From contig NZ_CP030051.1 of assembly GCF_004114975.1 (NCBI RefSeq), positions 6,510,001 to 6,574,000 on the forward strand: 64,000 nt of DNA, in the 5' to 3' direction. The notes under the pieces are model-generated. The model had not been told where the DNA came from. It did no database searches and saw only the letters and a list, made by a program, of their open reading frames with translations. Made by a program: the position numbers and the translations under genes. Positions 28,591 to 38,111 of this stretch are shown here, piece after piece (positions within the stretch are counted from its first letter, which is position 1; every line of letters starts with the position of its first letter). Source of the DNA: Bradyrhizobium guangdongense (GTDB lineage: Bacteria; Pseudomonadota; Alphaproteobacteria; Rhizobiales; Xanthobacteraceae).

Positions 28591-29763
28591 TCAGCTGTAG
28601 ATCTCGAACAGGCCGGCGCCGCCCTGGCCGCCGCCGATGCACATGGTCACGACGCCCCACTTCGCCTTGCGGCGCGCGCCTTCCTGGAGGAGGTGGCCGG
28701 TGAGGCGGGCACCGGTCATGCCGAACGGATGGCCGATCGCGATCGAGCCGCCGTTGACGTTGTACTTGGCCGGATCGATGCCGAGCTTGTCGCGTGAGTA
28801 GAGGCACTGGCTGGCGAAGGCTTCGTTGAGCTCCCAGAGGTCGATGTCGTCGATCTTCAGGCCGTGACGCTTGAGCAGCTTCGGCACCGCGAAGATCGGA
28901 CCGATGCCCATCTCGTCCGGCTCGCAGCCCGCCGCCGCCCAGGCGACGAAGCGGCCCATCGGCTTGAGGCCGCGCTTCTCCGCGTCCTTGGCCTCCATCA
29001 GCACCACCGCGGCGGCGCCGTCGGAGAGCTGGCTGGCATTGCCGGCGGTGACGAACTTGCCCGGTCCCTTCACCGGCTCGAGCTTTGCCAAGCCTTCCAG
29101 CGTGGTCTCGGGGCGGTTGCATTCGTCGCGATCGACGACATAGTCGACGATGCTCTCGGCCTTGGTCGCCTTGTCGACGACCTTCATCTTGGTCTTCATC
29201 GGGACGATTTCGTCCTTGAACTTGCCGGCCTGCTGCGCGGCCGCCATGCGCCGCTGCGATTCCAGCGAATATTCATCCTGGTATTCGCGGCTGAGCTTGT
29301 AGCGCTCGGCGACGATGTCGGCGGTGTCGATCATCGCCATGAAGATGTCGGGCGCGGTCTTGAGCAGGTCCGGATCGACAGCTTCCTTGGGCAGAGGCCC
29401 GCCCGGAATCGAGATGCTCTCGACGCCGCCGGCAACGATGCAATCGGCGCCGTCGGAACGGATCGAGTTCGCGGCCATCGCGATGGTCTGCAGGCCCGAG
29501 GAGCAGAAGCGGTTCACCGAGACGCCACCGGTCGACTTCGGCAGGCCCGCGAGCAGCGCCGCCTGGCGGCCAATGTTCGGCGCGCCATGGGCGCAATTGC
29601 CGAGATAGCAGTCCTCGACATAATCCTTCTCGACGCCGGCGCGGTCCACCGCATGATGAATGGCGTGCGCCGCGAGCGACATCGGCGGCGTGATGTTGAA
29701 CCCGCCGCGGCCGGATTTCGCCAGGCCCGTGCGCGCATAGGAAACGATGACAGCTTCACGCAT
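28591..29763 (-). CDS. Acetyl-CoA C-acyltransferase (thiolase)
   Basis: 390 residues, the standard thiolase length. Nucleophilic Cys in NRFCSSGLQ (about residue 87), the C-terminal GHPFGMTGAR carrying the catalytic His, and the second active Cys in MCIGGGQG are all present. It either cleaves 3-ketoacyl-CoA in beta-oxidation or condenses acetyl-CoA units. The motif GHPFGMTGAR, where biosynthetic PhaA-type enzymes usually have GHPIGASGAR, fits a degradative thiolase better than the PHB one. It stands alone between terminators, without a FadB partner. Confidence 0.93.
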   Translation of the reverse strand: MREAVIVSYARTGLAKSGRGGFNITPPMSLAAHAIHHAVDRAGVEKDYVEDCYLGNCAHGAPNIGRQAALLAGLPKSTGGVSVNRFCSSGLQTIAMAANSIRSDGADCIVAGGVESISIPGGPLPKEAVDPDLLKTAPDIFMAMIDTADIVAERYKLSREYQDEYSLESQRRMAAAQQAGKFKDEIVPMKTKMKVVDKATKAESIVDYVVDRDECNRPETTLEGLAKLEPVKGPGKFVTAGNASQLSDGAAAVVLMEAKDAEKRGLKPMGRFVAWAAAGCEPDEMGIGPIFAVPKLLKRHGLKIDDIDLWELNEAFASQCLYSRDKLGIDPAKYNVNGGSIAIGHPFGMTGARLTGHLLQEGARRKAKWGVVTMCIGGGQGGAGLFEIYS

Positions 29764-29844
29764 TGTTTTCTCCCTTGTCGAATGTCTTGAACGGAGCGTT
29801 CTGGCGCCATTGGTACACTGAGATAGCCGGCTGCGGAAAACAAA

Positions 29845-29874
29845 AACGCCGCCTCCGATGAAGGAGACGGCGTT
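29845..29874 (-). terminator. Intrinsic terminator downstream of serA
   Basis: AACGCCG / CGGCGTT outer stem with inner CTCC / GGAG pairs. On the minus strand it is followed by the T-rich TTTTTGTTTTCC. Confidence 0.75.
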
Positions 29875-29939
29875 GTTCCGCGGGTCGGAATATATCGGCG
29901 ACAGGCAATATGGAATCCCGCTCTGCCGGCTCGCTGTGT

Positions 29940-29962
29940 CACCTCTCCCTTCGGGAGAGGTG
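29940..29962. repeat. Palindromic repeat just after serA
   Basis: CACCTCTCCC TTC GGGAGAGGTG, perfect 10-bp arms, 6 bp from the serA stop. Confidence 0.8.
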
Positions 29963-29967
29963 AAGGA

Positions 29968-31557
29968 TCAGAACGTCAGCGCCTTGACCTGCTTGACCTG
30001 CGGCAGGGTCGCCACCTTGGCGAGCAGGTCGGCCGGCACCGCGCCGTCGACCTCGACCAGGGCAATGGCATCGCTGCCGGGCGCGACGCGGCCGAGATGG
30101 AAGGTCGCGATGTTGAGCTTGGCGTCGCCCAAGAGGCTCGCGAACTTTCCGATGAAGCCCGGCTTGTCCTCGTTGGTGACATAGATCATCGACTTGCCGA
30201 ACTCTGCGTCGACGCGGATGCCCTTGACGTCGACCAGCCGCGGCTTGCCGTCGTGATAGACGGTGCCGGAGACCGAGCGCTCCTGGCGTTCGGTCGCGAC
30301 CGTGACGGTGATCAGGCTCTCATAGTCACTCTGCGCGGCGCGCGTCACCTCGTCCACCACCATGCCGCGCTCCTTGGCGACGACGGGCGCGGACACGACG
30401 TTGACCTCACCCAGCATCGGCCGCAACAGACCGGACAGCACCGCGGAAGTCAGCGCCTTGATCTTCATTTCGGCGACGTGACCCTCATAGGTGATCGTGA
30501 CCTTCGAGATGCCGGTGTCGGTAAGCTGGCCGGCGAACGAGCCGAGCTTCTCGGCGAGCGTGATGAACGGTTTCAGCTTCGGCGCTTCTTCCGCGGTGAT
30601 GGACGGGAAGTTGATCGCGTTGGAGATCGCGCCGGAGATGAGATAGTCCGACATCTGCTCGGCGACCTGCAGCGCGACGTTCTCCTGCGCTTCCGTGGTG
30701 GAAGCGCCGAGATGCGGCGTGCAGATCACGTTGGGGTGGCCGAACAGCACGTTCGATGTCGCGGGCTCCTCGACGAAGACATCGAAGGCGGCGCCGGCGA
30801 TGTGCTTGGCGTTGAGCGCATCGACCACGGCCTGCTCGTCGACGAGACCGCCGCGGGCGCAGTTGATCAGGCGCACGCCCTTCTTCATCTTCGCGATCGC
30901 GGCCGCATCGATGATGTTCTTGGTCTTCTCGGTCAGCGGGGTGTGCAGCGTGATGAAATCGGCGCGCTTGAGCAGGTCATCGAGCTCGACCTTCTCGACG
31001 CCGATGTCCTTGGCGCGCTCCGGCGACAGGAACGGATCGAACGCGATCACCTTCATGCGCAGGCCGAGCGCGCGGTCGGCGACGATCGAGCCGATATTGC
31101 CGCAACCGACCACCCCTAACACCTTGCCGGTGATCTCGACGCCCATGAAGCGGTTCTTCTCCCACTTGCCGGCCTGGGTCGAGGCGTCGGCCTGCGGGAT
31201 CTCGCGGGCGAGCGCCAGCATCAGCGTAATCGCGTGCTCGGCAGTCGTGATCGAATTGCCGAACGGCGTGTTCATCACGATGATGCCCTTGGCCGTGGCA
31301 GCCGGGATCTCGACATTGTCGACGCCGATGCCGGCGCGGCCGATCACCTTGAGGTTGGTGGCCTTCTCCAGGATCTTGGCGGTCGCCTTGGTCGCGGAGC
31401 GGATCGCAAGGCCGTCGTAATTGCCGATGATTTCGGCGAGCTTGTCCTTGTCCTTGCCGAGGTTGGGCTGGAAGTCGACCTCGATGCCGCGATCCTTGAA
31501 GATCTGCACGGCAGCGGGCGAGAGCGCGTCGGAAATGAGAACTTTGGGTTTGGTCAT
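29968..31557 (-). CDS. serA: D-3-phosphoglycerate dehydrogenase
   Basis: First step of serine synthesis: oxidises 3-phosphoglycerate to 3-phosphohydroxypyruvate with NAD. 529 residues, the long form with an intervening domain and a C-terminal ACT domain (~455-529) for serine feedback. NAD-binding motif VVGCGNIGSIVADRAL, catalytic Arg in NCARGGLVDE and His in TPHLGAST are visible. The start at 31557 gives MTKPKVLISD; the frame upstream is repeat DNA. serC lies 218 bp upstream on the same strand, and a repeat pair fills the gap, so the two genes may be one operon or be separated by repeat-induced termination. Confidence 0.96.
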   Translation of the reverse strand: MTKPKVLISDALSPAAVQIFKDRGIEVDFQPNLGKDKDKLAEIIGNYDGLAIRSATKATAKILEKATNLKVIGRAGIGVDNVEIPAATAKGIIVMNTPFGNSITTAEHAITLMLALAREIPQADASTQAGKWEKNRFMGVEITGKVLGVVGCGNIGSIVADRALGLRMKVIAFDPFLSPERAKDIGVEKVELDDLLKRADFITLHTPLTEKTKNIIDAAAIAKMKKGVRLINCARGGLVDEQAVVDALNAKHIAGAAFDVFVEEPATSNVLFGHPNVICTPHLGASTTEAQENVALQVAEQMSDYLISGAISNAINFPSITAEEAPKLKPFITLAEKLGSFAGQLTDTGISKVTITYEGHVAEMKIKALTSAVLSGLLRPMLGEVNVVSAPVVAKERGMVVDEVTRAAQSDYESLITVTVATERQERSVSGTVYHDGKPRLVDVKGIRVDAEFGKSMIYVTNEDKPGFIGKFASLLGDAKLNIATFHLGRVAPGSDAIALVEVDGAVPADLLAKVATLPQVKQVKALTF

Positions 31558-31636
31558 GGGGATGTGTCCTTCACCGTCCCTAGGGGAGGATCGGCCCCAG
31601 GGGGAAAACATGAGTGACTTGGAAGCTTGTTGCTCT

Positions 31637-31764
31637 CCCTCTCCCCGTTGTTACGGGGAGAGGGTTGGGGTGGGGGCAGCCACAGGCGAACTGCTCGTGG
31701 AGAGAGCCCCTCACCCGGATCGCTGCGCGACCCGGCCTCTCCCCGTAAGAACGGGGAGAGGCGA
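31637..31764. repeat. Two palindromic repeat units between serC and serA
   Basis: Unit one: CCCTCTCCCCGT / ACGGGGAGAGGG at 31637-31664. Unit two, 31707-31764: CCCCTCACCCGGATCGCTGCG followed by CTCTCCCCGT / ACGGGGAGAG. Confidence 0.85.
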
Positions 31765-31775
31765 AGAACGAAAAC

Positions 31776-32948
31776 TTACGCCGCCTTGGCGAGCTGCGCC
31801 TTGGTCTCGGCAAAGGCCCAGTCGATCCACTGCGTCAGCAGCTCGACGTCCTTGGCTTCGACCGTGGCGCCGCACCAGATGCGCAGGCCTGCCGGCGCAT
31901 CCCGGTAATAGGCGAAGTCGTAGCCGGCGCCTTCCTTCTCGACGAGGGCGACCAGCTTCTTGGAGAACTCGGCCTGCGCGTCGTCCGACAGCGAGGTGAT
32001 CGCCGGATCGGTGAATTTCAGGCACACCGAGGTGTTGGAGCGGATCGCGGCATCCTTGGCCAGGAAGTCGATCCAGGGCGTCTTCGCCTTCCAGTCGGCC
32101 AGCACCTTGGTGTTGGCATCGGCGCGGGCGATCAGCGCCTTGAGGCCGCCGATCGACTTGGCCCAGTTCAACGCGTCGAGATAGTCCTCGACGCAGAGCA
32201 TCGACGGCGTGTTGATGGTCTCGCCGACGAAGATGCCCTCGTTGAGCTTGCCACCCTTGGTCATGCGGAAGATCTTCGGCAGCGGCCAGGCCGGCTTGTA
32301 GGTCTCGAGCCGCTCCACCGCACGGGGCGACAGGATCAGCATACCATGCGCGGCTTCGCCGCCGAGCGCCTTCTGCCAGGAGAAGGTGACCACGTCGAGC
32401 TTGGCCCAGTCGAGCGGTTGCGCGAACGCGGCGGAGGTCGCGTCGCAGATGGTCAGGCCTTCGCGGCTCGCGCTGATCCAGTCAGCATTCGGCACGCGCA
32501 CGCCTGACGTGGTGCCGTTCCAGGTGAAGACCACGTCGCTCTTGGGATCGACCTTGGAGAGATCAGGAATTTCACCGTAGCCGGCGTTCAGCTTGGTGAC
32601 GTCCTTGAGCTTCAATTCCTTGACGATGTCGCTGACCCAGCCTTCGCCGAAGGATTCCCAGGCGAGTGTGGTGACGGGCCGTGCGCCGAGCAGCGACCAC
32701 AGCGCCATCTCGACCGCGCCGGTATCGGAGGCCGGTACAATGCCGATGCGATAATCGGCGGGCACTTCAAGCACTTCGCGCGTCAGATCGATCGCGAGCT
32801 TGAGCTTGGTCTTGCCGACCTTCGCGCGATGCGAACGGCCGAGCGCTGCGTCTTTGAGATTTTGGGCGTTCCAGCCGGGGCGCTTGGCGCAGGGGCCGGA
32901 AGAAAAATGCGGCACGGTCGGCCGCGAAGCGGGCTTCGCTACAGTCAT
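31776..32948 (-). CDS. serC: Phosphoserine aminotransferase
   Basis: Converts 3-phosphohydroxypyruvate and glutamate to phosphoserine; also serves pyridoxine synthesis. 390 residues, in the size range of the alphaproteobacterial form. PLP-binding Lys193 lies in SWQKALGGE, and the N-terminal [12 protein letters not shown] and [10 protein letters not shown] substrate loops are clear. It is preceded by a structured leader and a good promoter, and followed by serA, so the first two serine steps are encoded together; serB is not in the window. Confidence 0.96.
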   Translation of the reverse strand: MTVAKPASRPTVPHFSSGPCAKRPGWNAQNLKDAALGRSHRAKVGKTKLKLAIDLTREVLEVPADYRIGIVPASDTGAVEMALWSLLGARPVTTLAWESFGEGWVSDIVKELKLKDVTKLNAGYGEIPDLSKVDPKSDVVFTWNGTTSGVRVPNADWISASREGLTICDATSAAFAQPLDWAKLDVVTFSWQKALGGEAAHGMLILSPRAVERLETYKPAWPLPKIFRMTKGGKLNEGIFVGETINTPSMLCVEDYLDALNWAKSIGGLKALIARADANTKVLADWKAKTPWIDFLAKDAAIRSNTSVCLKFTDPAITSLSDDAQAEFSKKLVALVEKEGAGYDFAYYRDAPAGLRIWCGATVEAKDVELLTQWIDWAFAETKAQLAKAA

Positions 32949-32998
32949 GATCTACCCTTCCAGATAGTAAGCCTCCCGTTGGGGGGAGGTGTCCCGCC
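32949..32998 (-). ncRNA. serC-type leader RNA motif
   Basis: The 5' UTR of serC contains a CCTCCC / GGGAGG hairpin followed by GCTTACTATC close to the start codon. This resembles the serC RNA element described upstream of serC in alphaproteobacteria. It may work as a cis-regulatory leader, but its ligand or protein is unknown. The assignment is from memory of the motif, not from a covariance search. Confidence 0.55.
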
Positions 32999-33003
32999 GC
33001 GGC

Positions 33004-33031
33004 TGATACGGGAATCGGGTAGACCAGTCAA
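33004..33031 (-). promoter_or_regulatory. Promoter of serC
   Basis: TTGACT (33026-33031) and GTATCA (33004-33009) with a 16-bp spacer on the minus strand. Transcription would begin just upstream of the leader hairpin. The -35 box overlaps the stop codon of the small gene upstream. Confidence 0.55.
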
Positions 33032-33234
33032 GAAACTTCCGGCGGCTCACGACGGAGTGAAGGTAATTCCGGCGCGATGTCAGGGCTTTCCACGGCAGCG
33101 AGCGCGTTCAGCAAGTCCGTGGCTTCGCTGATCAATTGCGCGGCGCGGCGGCGGCTGCCGACTTTCAAAATGCATTTGTCATTGGCCTGCACAACGTAAT
33201 CGTTGCCGACCTTGATCATGGAATAGCTTGTCAT
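33028..33234 (-). CDS. Small conserved-looking hypothetical protein
   Basis: 68 residues from the ATG at 33234, which gives MTSYSMIKVGNDYVVQAND; the open frame upstream has no such character. The N-terminal half looks like short beta strands (IKVGNDYVVQANDKCILKVGS), the middle is helical (RRAAQLISEATDLLNAL), and the tail is acidic and Pro-rich. I do not recognise the family. It ends within the serC promoter, so its transcript could read into serC. Confidence 0.6.
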   Translation of the reverse strand: MTSYSMIKVGNDYVVQANDKCILKVGSRRRAAQLISEATDLLNALAAVESPDIAPELPSLRREPPEVS

Positions 33235-33391
33235 CGAAATCCCCGAACCGCCCGAGCCGGGTGTCTGACGCTGCGTAGCACCGTTCGTTCCTGGTTCCAC
33301 ATGAAGGTCGAACGGGTAGTTTATCAGCTGTTAAGATGAACGAATGCGCGATCCGAATTCGCTGATGGCGCAACGGCCGCGGCGCACTGCC

Positions 33392-33856
33392 TCAAAAGCG
33401 GACAGTCATGCCGACATGACTCGCTGTGAATCCGAGCCGCTTGTAAAAACGCTGCGCATCCGTTCTCGTCTGATGCGTCAGCAGTTCGACGAGGTTGCAG
33501 CCGCGAGCCTTTGCTTCCGCCACCGCCCACCGCACCAGATGTTCGCCGATGCCGCGGCTGCGACAATCGGCGGCAACGCGGACATCCTCGAGCAGACCGC
33601 GAAGGCCGCCTTGCGAGCTGATGCCTGCGAGCACCGCGAGTTGCAGGCAGCCGACCACCCTGCCCTCGCTCTCGGCAACCACGAGCGTAAGATTGGGATC
33701 GCGCTCGACCCGCTCGAACGCCTGATCATAGACGGCGGGAAGCGGATCCTCGAGGCGCTCGCGCCCGCGCCCGAGGTGATCGTCGGCGAGCATCGCCACG
33801 ATCGCGGGGACATCCCCGCGGCGCGCGGGGCGGATGGTGACGGACTTATCGTTCAT
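33392..33856 (-). CDS. GNAT family N-acetyltransferase
   Basis: 154 residues. The acetyl-CoA-binding segment VRVAADCRSRGIGEHLVRWAV matches motif A (RxxGIG), and the C-terminal AQRFYKRLGFTAS is typical of GNAT enzymes that acetylate small amines or protein N-termini. The start at 33856 gives MNDKSVTIRPARRGDVPAI, the usual family opening. The substrate cannot be predicted. The GST gene upstream ends 58 bp before it on the same strand. Confidence 0.9.
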   Translation of the reverse strand: MNDKSVTIRPARRGDVPAIVAMLADDHLGRGRERLEDPLPAVYDQAFERVERDPNLTLVVAESEGRVVGCLQLAVLAGISSQGGLRGLLEDVRVAADCRSRGIGEHLVRWAVAEAKARGCNLVELLTHQTRTDAQRFYKRLGFTASHVGMTVRF

Positions 33857-33914
33857 CAGACAACTCCAATGCTCGGCACGAAAGGCTCGGCGCGAAAAGC
33901 TCGACGCGAAGGGC

Positions 33915-34505
33915 TCAGCGCGCCGGCGGCAGGCCGAGAAAGGCCTCGGCTTCGCCGATCCAGCGGCGAACGGCCGGATAGCGGCCGAGATCGAAGCCGC
34001 CTTCATGCGCAACGCGGGTATAGGCGAGTAGCGAGACGTCGGCGAGCGAAACCGTCTCGCCAGTGAAGAAACGGCTCGACGCCAGATGCTGCTCCATACG
34101 ATCGAGCGCCGCATAGCCGCGCTTGACCTTGTCGGGATCGAGTTCGGAGGCATCCTTGCCGAGATAGACCATCTGGAAACGGCATACCGCGATGTAGGGC
34201 TCGTGGCTGTACTGCTCCCAGAACAGCCACTCGTCCATCTTGGCGGCGGCAAAGGCGTCGTGCGGGATCAGCGCGCTGTCACGGGCGAGATAGCGGATGA
34301 TGGCATTGGACTGCGCCAGCGTGCGGCCGTCGTCGAAAGCAATTGTCGGCACCTGGCCGGCGCCGTTCATCTTCAGAAATTGCGGCGTGCGCGTCTCGCC
34401 TTTGCGCGTGTCGATCTCGATCCAGCGATAGGGCAATGCGAGATGATCGCAGACCCACTTCACCTTCAGACAATTGCCCGAATTGCTGTCGCCGAAAACC
34501 TGCAT
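33915..34505 (-). CDS. Glutathione S-transferase family protein
   Basis: 196 residues. N-terminal thioredoxin-fold domain with the GSH-contacting GQVPTIAFDDGRTLAQSNAI segment at ~49-69 (cis-Pro and the SNA motif), then an all-helical C-terminal domain. There is no catalytic Cys at the start (MQVFGDSNSGNCLKVKW); a Ser or Asn near residues 7-10 probably activates glutathione. Detoxification or a housekeeping thiol role; substrate unknown. Confidence 0.92.
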   Translation of the reverse strand: MQVFGDSNSGNCLKVKWVCDHLALPYRWIEIDTRKGETRTPQFLKMNGAGQVPTIAFDDGRTLAQSNAIIRYLARDSALIPHDAFAAAKMDEWLFWEQYSHEPYIAVCRFQMVYLGKDASELDPDKVKRGYAALDRMEQHLASSRFFTGETVSLADVSLLAYTRVAHEGGFDLGRYPAVRRWIGEAEAFLGLPPAR

Positions 34506-34573
34506 CGCCGCCGCCCCGCTTTGGGCGCCAGAGCATCAGGACGAAGGGAAGCTGTCAACAGGCAGGGGACGGC

Positions 34574-35452
34574 TCAGAACTTGTAACCGGCGCCGAGGCG
34601 AAAATTGTTCAGTCCGACTTTGATGTTCTTCACGTCCGAGAAGCCGACATGCTCCCATTCACCGCGAAGCAGGAAGTTGCCGCAGATCGCGTATTCGAGA
34701 CCGATACCGGCGGTCCAACCGTACATGAAGGCGTTCGTGCGCTGCTCGACGCTCGACCAGGCGCCTGTATCGATCGTGTCCTGATGATGGGTCGTTGTGG
34801 CGATGCCGCCAACCGAAACCGTAGTGTCGTAGTCGTCGTGCTTGACGTAGGACACGGTCGCGAAACGCGACACTTCGGCGCGCCCAATGGCCAGGCCGCC
34901 GAAGGCATAAGGCATGAAGTCGCCGCCATCCCAACCGATCCGACCGCGGAACGTGGCGTAGTCCTTGAGCTTGAGCGAAGCACCGCCGCCGAGCGTGGTG
35001 ACGTAGGTATAGGTATGGCCCGTCGGGCCCGCTTCGCCGGGGAGGATCCGCGTCATGGAGTCGCTGGCCGTACTAGAGACATCCTGTAAATAGGTGTAAT
35101 TGGCTTCGACGCCCATCACGGCGTCGTAGAACTGCCAGTTCTTGCCTACAAAGGCGCCGAATCCGGTCGACTGCACGTGGTTCTTCGGCAGCAGCGACCA
35201 GCCGCCCACCGGAGCCTGCAGGATGCTATTGCGAAGCATGAAGTCGGTCATCGACTTCGGGGCGCGGCTGAAATCAATGTCGGTCGTGGCGAAGCCGAAC
35301 TGGCCGCCGACATAGAAGCCGTCCCAATTTTGGGTTGTCTTGGACAGGCCGTCGGTGAAGCCGCCGCGCAGGACGGGCAGATCCGGCATGTCGGCCGCGT
35401 GTGCGGCGGACACAGATCCGAACACCACCGCCACCAACCAAAGCCTACGCAT
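34574..35452 (-). CDS. Outer-membrane beta-barrel protein (Omp25/31-like)
   Basis: 292 residues with signal peptide MRRLWLVAVVFGSVSAAHA. The mature part starts with a short variable segment and NWDGFYVGGQFGF, then alternating aromatic strands and a final strand NNFRLGAGYKF, a C-terminal Phe as expected for BAM-inserted barrels. About eight strands are predicted. It is likely an abundant structural surface protein. A second barrel gene lies 168 bp upstream on the same strand but has its own terminator. Confidence 0.9.
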   Translation of the reverse strand: MRRLWLVAVVFGSVSAAHAADMPDLPVLRGGFTDGLSKTTQNWDGFYVGGQFGFATTDIDFSRAPKSMTDFMLRNSILQAPVGGWSLLPKNHVQSTGFGAFVGKNWQFYDAVMGVEANYTYLQDVSSTASDSMTRILPGEAGPTGHTYTYVTTLGGGASLKLKDYATFRGRIGWDGGDFMPYAFGGLAIGRAEVSRFATVSYVKHDDYDTTVSVGGIATTTHHQDTIDTGAWSSVEQRTNAFMYGWTAGIGLEYAICGNFLLRGEWEHVGFSDVKNIKVGLNNFRLGAGYKF

Positions 35453-35565
35453 TGCAACGCTCCATCGAAACTCGAACTGTCGCGATGATCATGGCTCGTT
35501 AACCTTAACCAATGGTTGCGTCCGGCGTTTTCGTCGCCGCTCGCCATGAAAAATATGCAAAGCAA

Positions 35566-35592
35566 AACGGCGCGGGATGATCCCGCGCCGTT
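35566..35592 (-). terminator. Terminator of the second barrel gene
   Basis: AACGGCGCGGGAT G ATCCCGCGCCGTT, perfect 13-bp arms; on the minus strand it ends in TTTT. Confidence 0.9.
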
Positions 35593-35620
35593 AAGAGAGG
35601 TTAAGCGATCAGGCTGCCGA

Positions 35621-36472
35621 TCAGCCCTTGGTGACGAGCGGCGGCGGCGGCGCGTAAACCGGCGGGTTGTCGAGATTCCAGCGCACGCCGAGCTTCAGGT
35701 CGTGCGAGGTGATGTCCTTGAACTTGAAGACGTTGCCGGTGGTCCCACCGGTGTAGTCCGACAGAACGCCGGTCTGTCCCGGACCCAGGTCGACGTAGCT
35801 GTAGGCGAGTTCGAGGACGAGGTTCTGATTGACCTTGTAGGCAAGACCGGCGTGGGCCGCCCAGGCGAAATTCCACTTCGAGCCGGTGGGTGCGCTCGCG
35901 AAGCTCGTGTTTCCAACCGCCAGGTTGTTGATGCCCGTGTCGGTGAAGTTCGCGATCGAAACGCGCGCGCCGCCGACGCCCGCGCCGATGAACGGGGTGA
36001 TGCACCACCAGGTCCCGAGGTCGACATACGCGTTGGCCAGGACCAGCCATTCGGATTTGCTGGCGCTGTAATTGTCGATGCCGCTGTAAGGCACCCCGCC
36101 TGCGGTTCCGGTGAAACGATCCGTTCCCTTGAAATTCGCATTGCCGCGGTATTGCCCGGTCACGTCGGCACGGAACCAGTTGTTGAAACGGTAGCCGGCG
36201 CCGACGCCATAGATGCCGCCGGTGTCGAACGACGTTTCCTGGTTGAACGAGGTGAGCTGCGAATAAGCCGACTCGCGGCCGTAGCGCAGTTCGCTCGTCT
36301 TCTGATTGCTGAAGCCGATATCGCCGCGCAGATACCAGCCGCCGAAGTCAGCCGGCGGAGCCGGCGGCGCGTACATGGGAGGGGGAGCGGCGATCGGCAT
36401 ATCGGCGGCGAACGCCATCGACGAGATCAGTGATGCCGCACCCGCGGCAAGGAGAGACTTAACGCTACGCAT
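35621..36472 (-). CDS. Outer-membrane beta-barrel protein
   Basis: 283 residues from the ATG at 36472. Signal peptide ~1-23 ending AFA, then a Pro-rich spacer (PIAAPPPMYAPPAPP) and a barrel beginning GGWYLRGDIGFS. The last strand SHDLKLGVRWNL is followed by another Pro-rich tail PPVYAPPPPLVTKG. The paired Pro-rich segments could be periplasmic contacts with peptidoglycan. It belongs to the same broad family as the next gene, but the two sequences have diverged far. Confidence 0.9.
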   Translation of the reverse strand: MRSVKSLLAAGAASLISSMAFAADMPIAAPPPMYAPPAPPADFGGWYLRGDIGFSNQKTSELRYGRESAYSQLTSFNQETSFDTGGIYGVGAGYRFNNWFRADVTGQYRGNANFKGTDRFTGTAGGVPYSGIDNYSASKSEWLVLANAYVDLGTWWCITPFIGAGVGGARVSIANFTDTGINNLAVGNTSFASAPTGSKWNFAWAAHAGLAYKVNQNLVLELAYSYVDLGPGQTGVLSDYTGGTTGNVFKFKDITSHDLKLGVRWNLDNPPVYAPPPPLVTKG

Positions 36473-36700
36473 TGGCTTCGTCCTTATGGCCGGTGAGGCA
36501 AAATACGGGCGCCTCACGTTCTGGAAACTCACGAGCCGGACGATGGCAGCAAATGCTTAAGCGCCACTTAACCCTAATTTTTAAGGTTGATTTTTTCTCA
36601 CTCCACACGCGGATGCGGCGCGAGCGTTGCAAAGATGCAGCAGCTGCGCGCCGCAATTCCTAACGATTGATGAAGCCGCAATGCAGCGAAACGGGATTTG

Positions 36701-37954
36701 TTAACGCGCGTGGCGGGGCAGCTTGGGCAGGAACACCGCCAGCAGCCCGATCGCGGGAAGGTAGGCGCAGACCTGGTAGACGAACTCGATCGAGGTGTGG
36801 TCGGCAAGCTTGCCAAGGACCGCGGCACCAAGGCCGCCGATGCCGAACGCGACGCCGAAGAACACGCCGGAGATCATGCCGAAGCGATGCGGCACCAGCT
36901 CCTGCGCGAACACGATGATCGACGAGGTTGTCGAGGAAATGATGAGACCGATGATCACCGACAGCACAGCGCTGGCATAGAGTCCGGCAAAGGGCAGCGC
37001 CAGCGTGAACGGCAGCGCGCCGAGGATCGAGATCCAGATCACGATCTTGCGGCCGAAGCGATCCCCTAACGGCCCGCCGAAGAACGCGCCGACCGCATTC
37101 GCGGCGAGGAAGATGAAGAGATAGATCTGCGCGGTCTGCGTCGACACGCCGAAGCGGTCGATCAGGTAGAAGATGTAATAGCTCGACAGGCTCGAGACGT
37201 AGAGCTGCTTCGAGAACAACAGCGCCACCAGCACGAGCAGCGCGATCGCGACGCGGCGCGAGTTCGGCGCATCGGGGTGGACCTCGACGGAGGCGGTCTT
37301 CTTCGCCTTGATCTGCGGCGCGTACCAGCGGCCGATGCGCCAGAGGATGACGATCGCAAGGCCCGCGATCGAGGAGAACCAGGCGATGCTGCCCTGCCCG
37401 AACGGCACGACGATTAGCGCGGCAAGCACCGGGCCCATCGAGGTGCCGAAACTGCCGCCGAGCTGGAACACCGATTGCGCAAAGCCGTAACGGCCGCCGG
37501 AGGCGAGCCGCGCGATGCGCGCCGATTCGGGGTGGAACACCGCCGAGCCGAGACCGACCAGCGCGGCGGCAATCAGGATGACCAGATATTGCTGCGCGAT
37601 GCTGAGCAGCAACAGGCCGAAGAAGGTCGAGGCCATGCCGATCGCCAGCGAATAAGGCTGCGCCTTCTTGTCGGTGTAGTGCCCGACCAGCGGCTGGAGC
37701 AGCGAGGCCGTGAACTGGAAGGCCAGCGTGATCATGCCGATCTGCGCGAAGTCGAGCGCGTAGGTGTCCTTCAGGATCGGATACACCGAGGCGATCAGCG
37801 ACTGCATGGTGTCGTTGAGAAAGTGCGAGAAGCTGATGCCGGCGAGCACGATATAGGCCGGTCCCGCGATCGTCTTGGCGGTGGCGGGCGCGACGTCGCT
37901 GACGACAACGGGCTCGGTCAGCGTTTCCTCTGAGACGACGACTGGCTTGTTCAA
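36701..37954 (-). CDS. MFS transporter, fosmidomycin-resistance (Fsr) type
   Basis: 417 residues, 12 membrane helices. The first helix loop SHFLNDTMQSLIASVYPILK and the helix-4/5 motif GLGSAVFHPESARIARLASGG are the signatures of the Fsr subfamily. Cytoplasmic loop 2-3 reads GHYTDKKAQPY. These pumps export fosmidomycin, formaldehyde-related or aromatic compounds in different bacteria; the native substrate here is unknown. It is monocistronic. Confidence 0.92.
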   Translation of the reverse strand: MNKPVVVSEETLTEPVVVSDVAPATAKTIAGPAYIVLAGISFSHFLNDTMQSLIASVYPILKDTYALDFAQIGMITLAFQFTASLLQPLVGHYTDKKAQPYSLAIGMASTFFGLLLLSIAQQYLVILIAAALVGLGSAVFHPESARIARLASGGRYGFAQSVFQLGGSFGTSMGPVLAALIVVPFGQGSIAWFSSIAGLAIVILWRIGRWYAPQIKAKKTASVEVHPDAPNSRRVAIALLVLVALLFSKQLYVSSLSSYYIFYLIDRFGVSTQTAQIYLFIFLAANAVGAFFGGPLGDRFGRKIVIWISILGALPFTLALPFAGLYASAVLSVIIGLIISSTTSSIIVFAQELVPHRFGMISGVFFGVAFGIGGLGAAVLGKLADHTSIEFVYQVCAYLPAIGLLAVFLPKLPRHAR

Positions 37955-38056
37955 TGCAGCGATCCCGGCGCGGCAGATTGCCGCGACCCCACAGCTACGA
38001 TGGGAGCGGCCGCCAAACCAGCGTCAATCGCAAATGGCTGGGATGCACGGGTCTTT

Positions 38057-38081
38057 CACCTCTCCCCGCTGGGGAGAGGTG
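38057..38081. repeat. Palindromic repeat, probable glmM terminator
   Basis: CACCTCTCCCC GCT GGGGAGAGGTG, perfect 11-bp arms, 31 bp after the glmM stop. Confidence 0.8.
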
Positions 38082-38111
38082 AAGGACCGCGTCTGCGGAA
38101 GCAGTCTCGGC

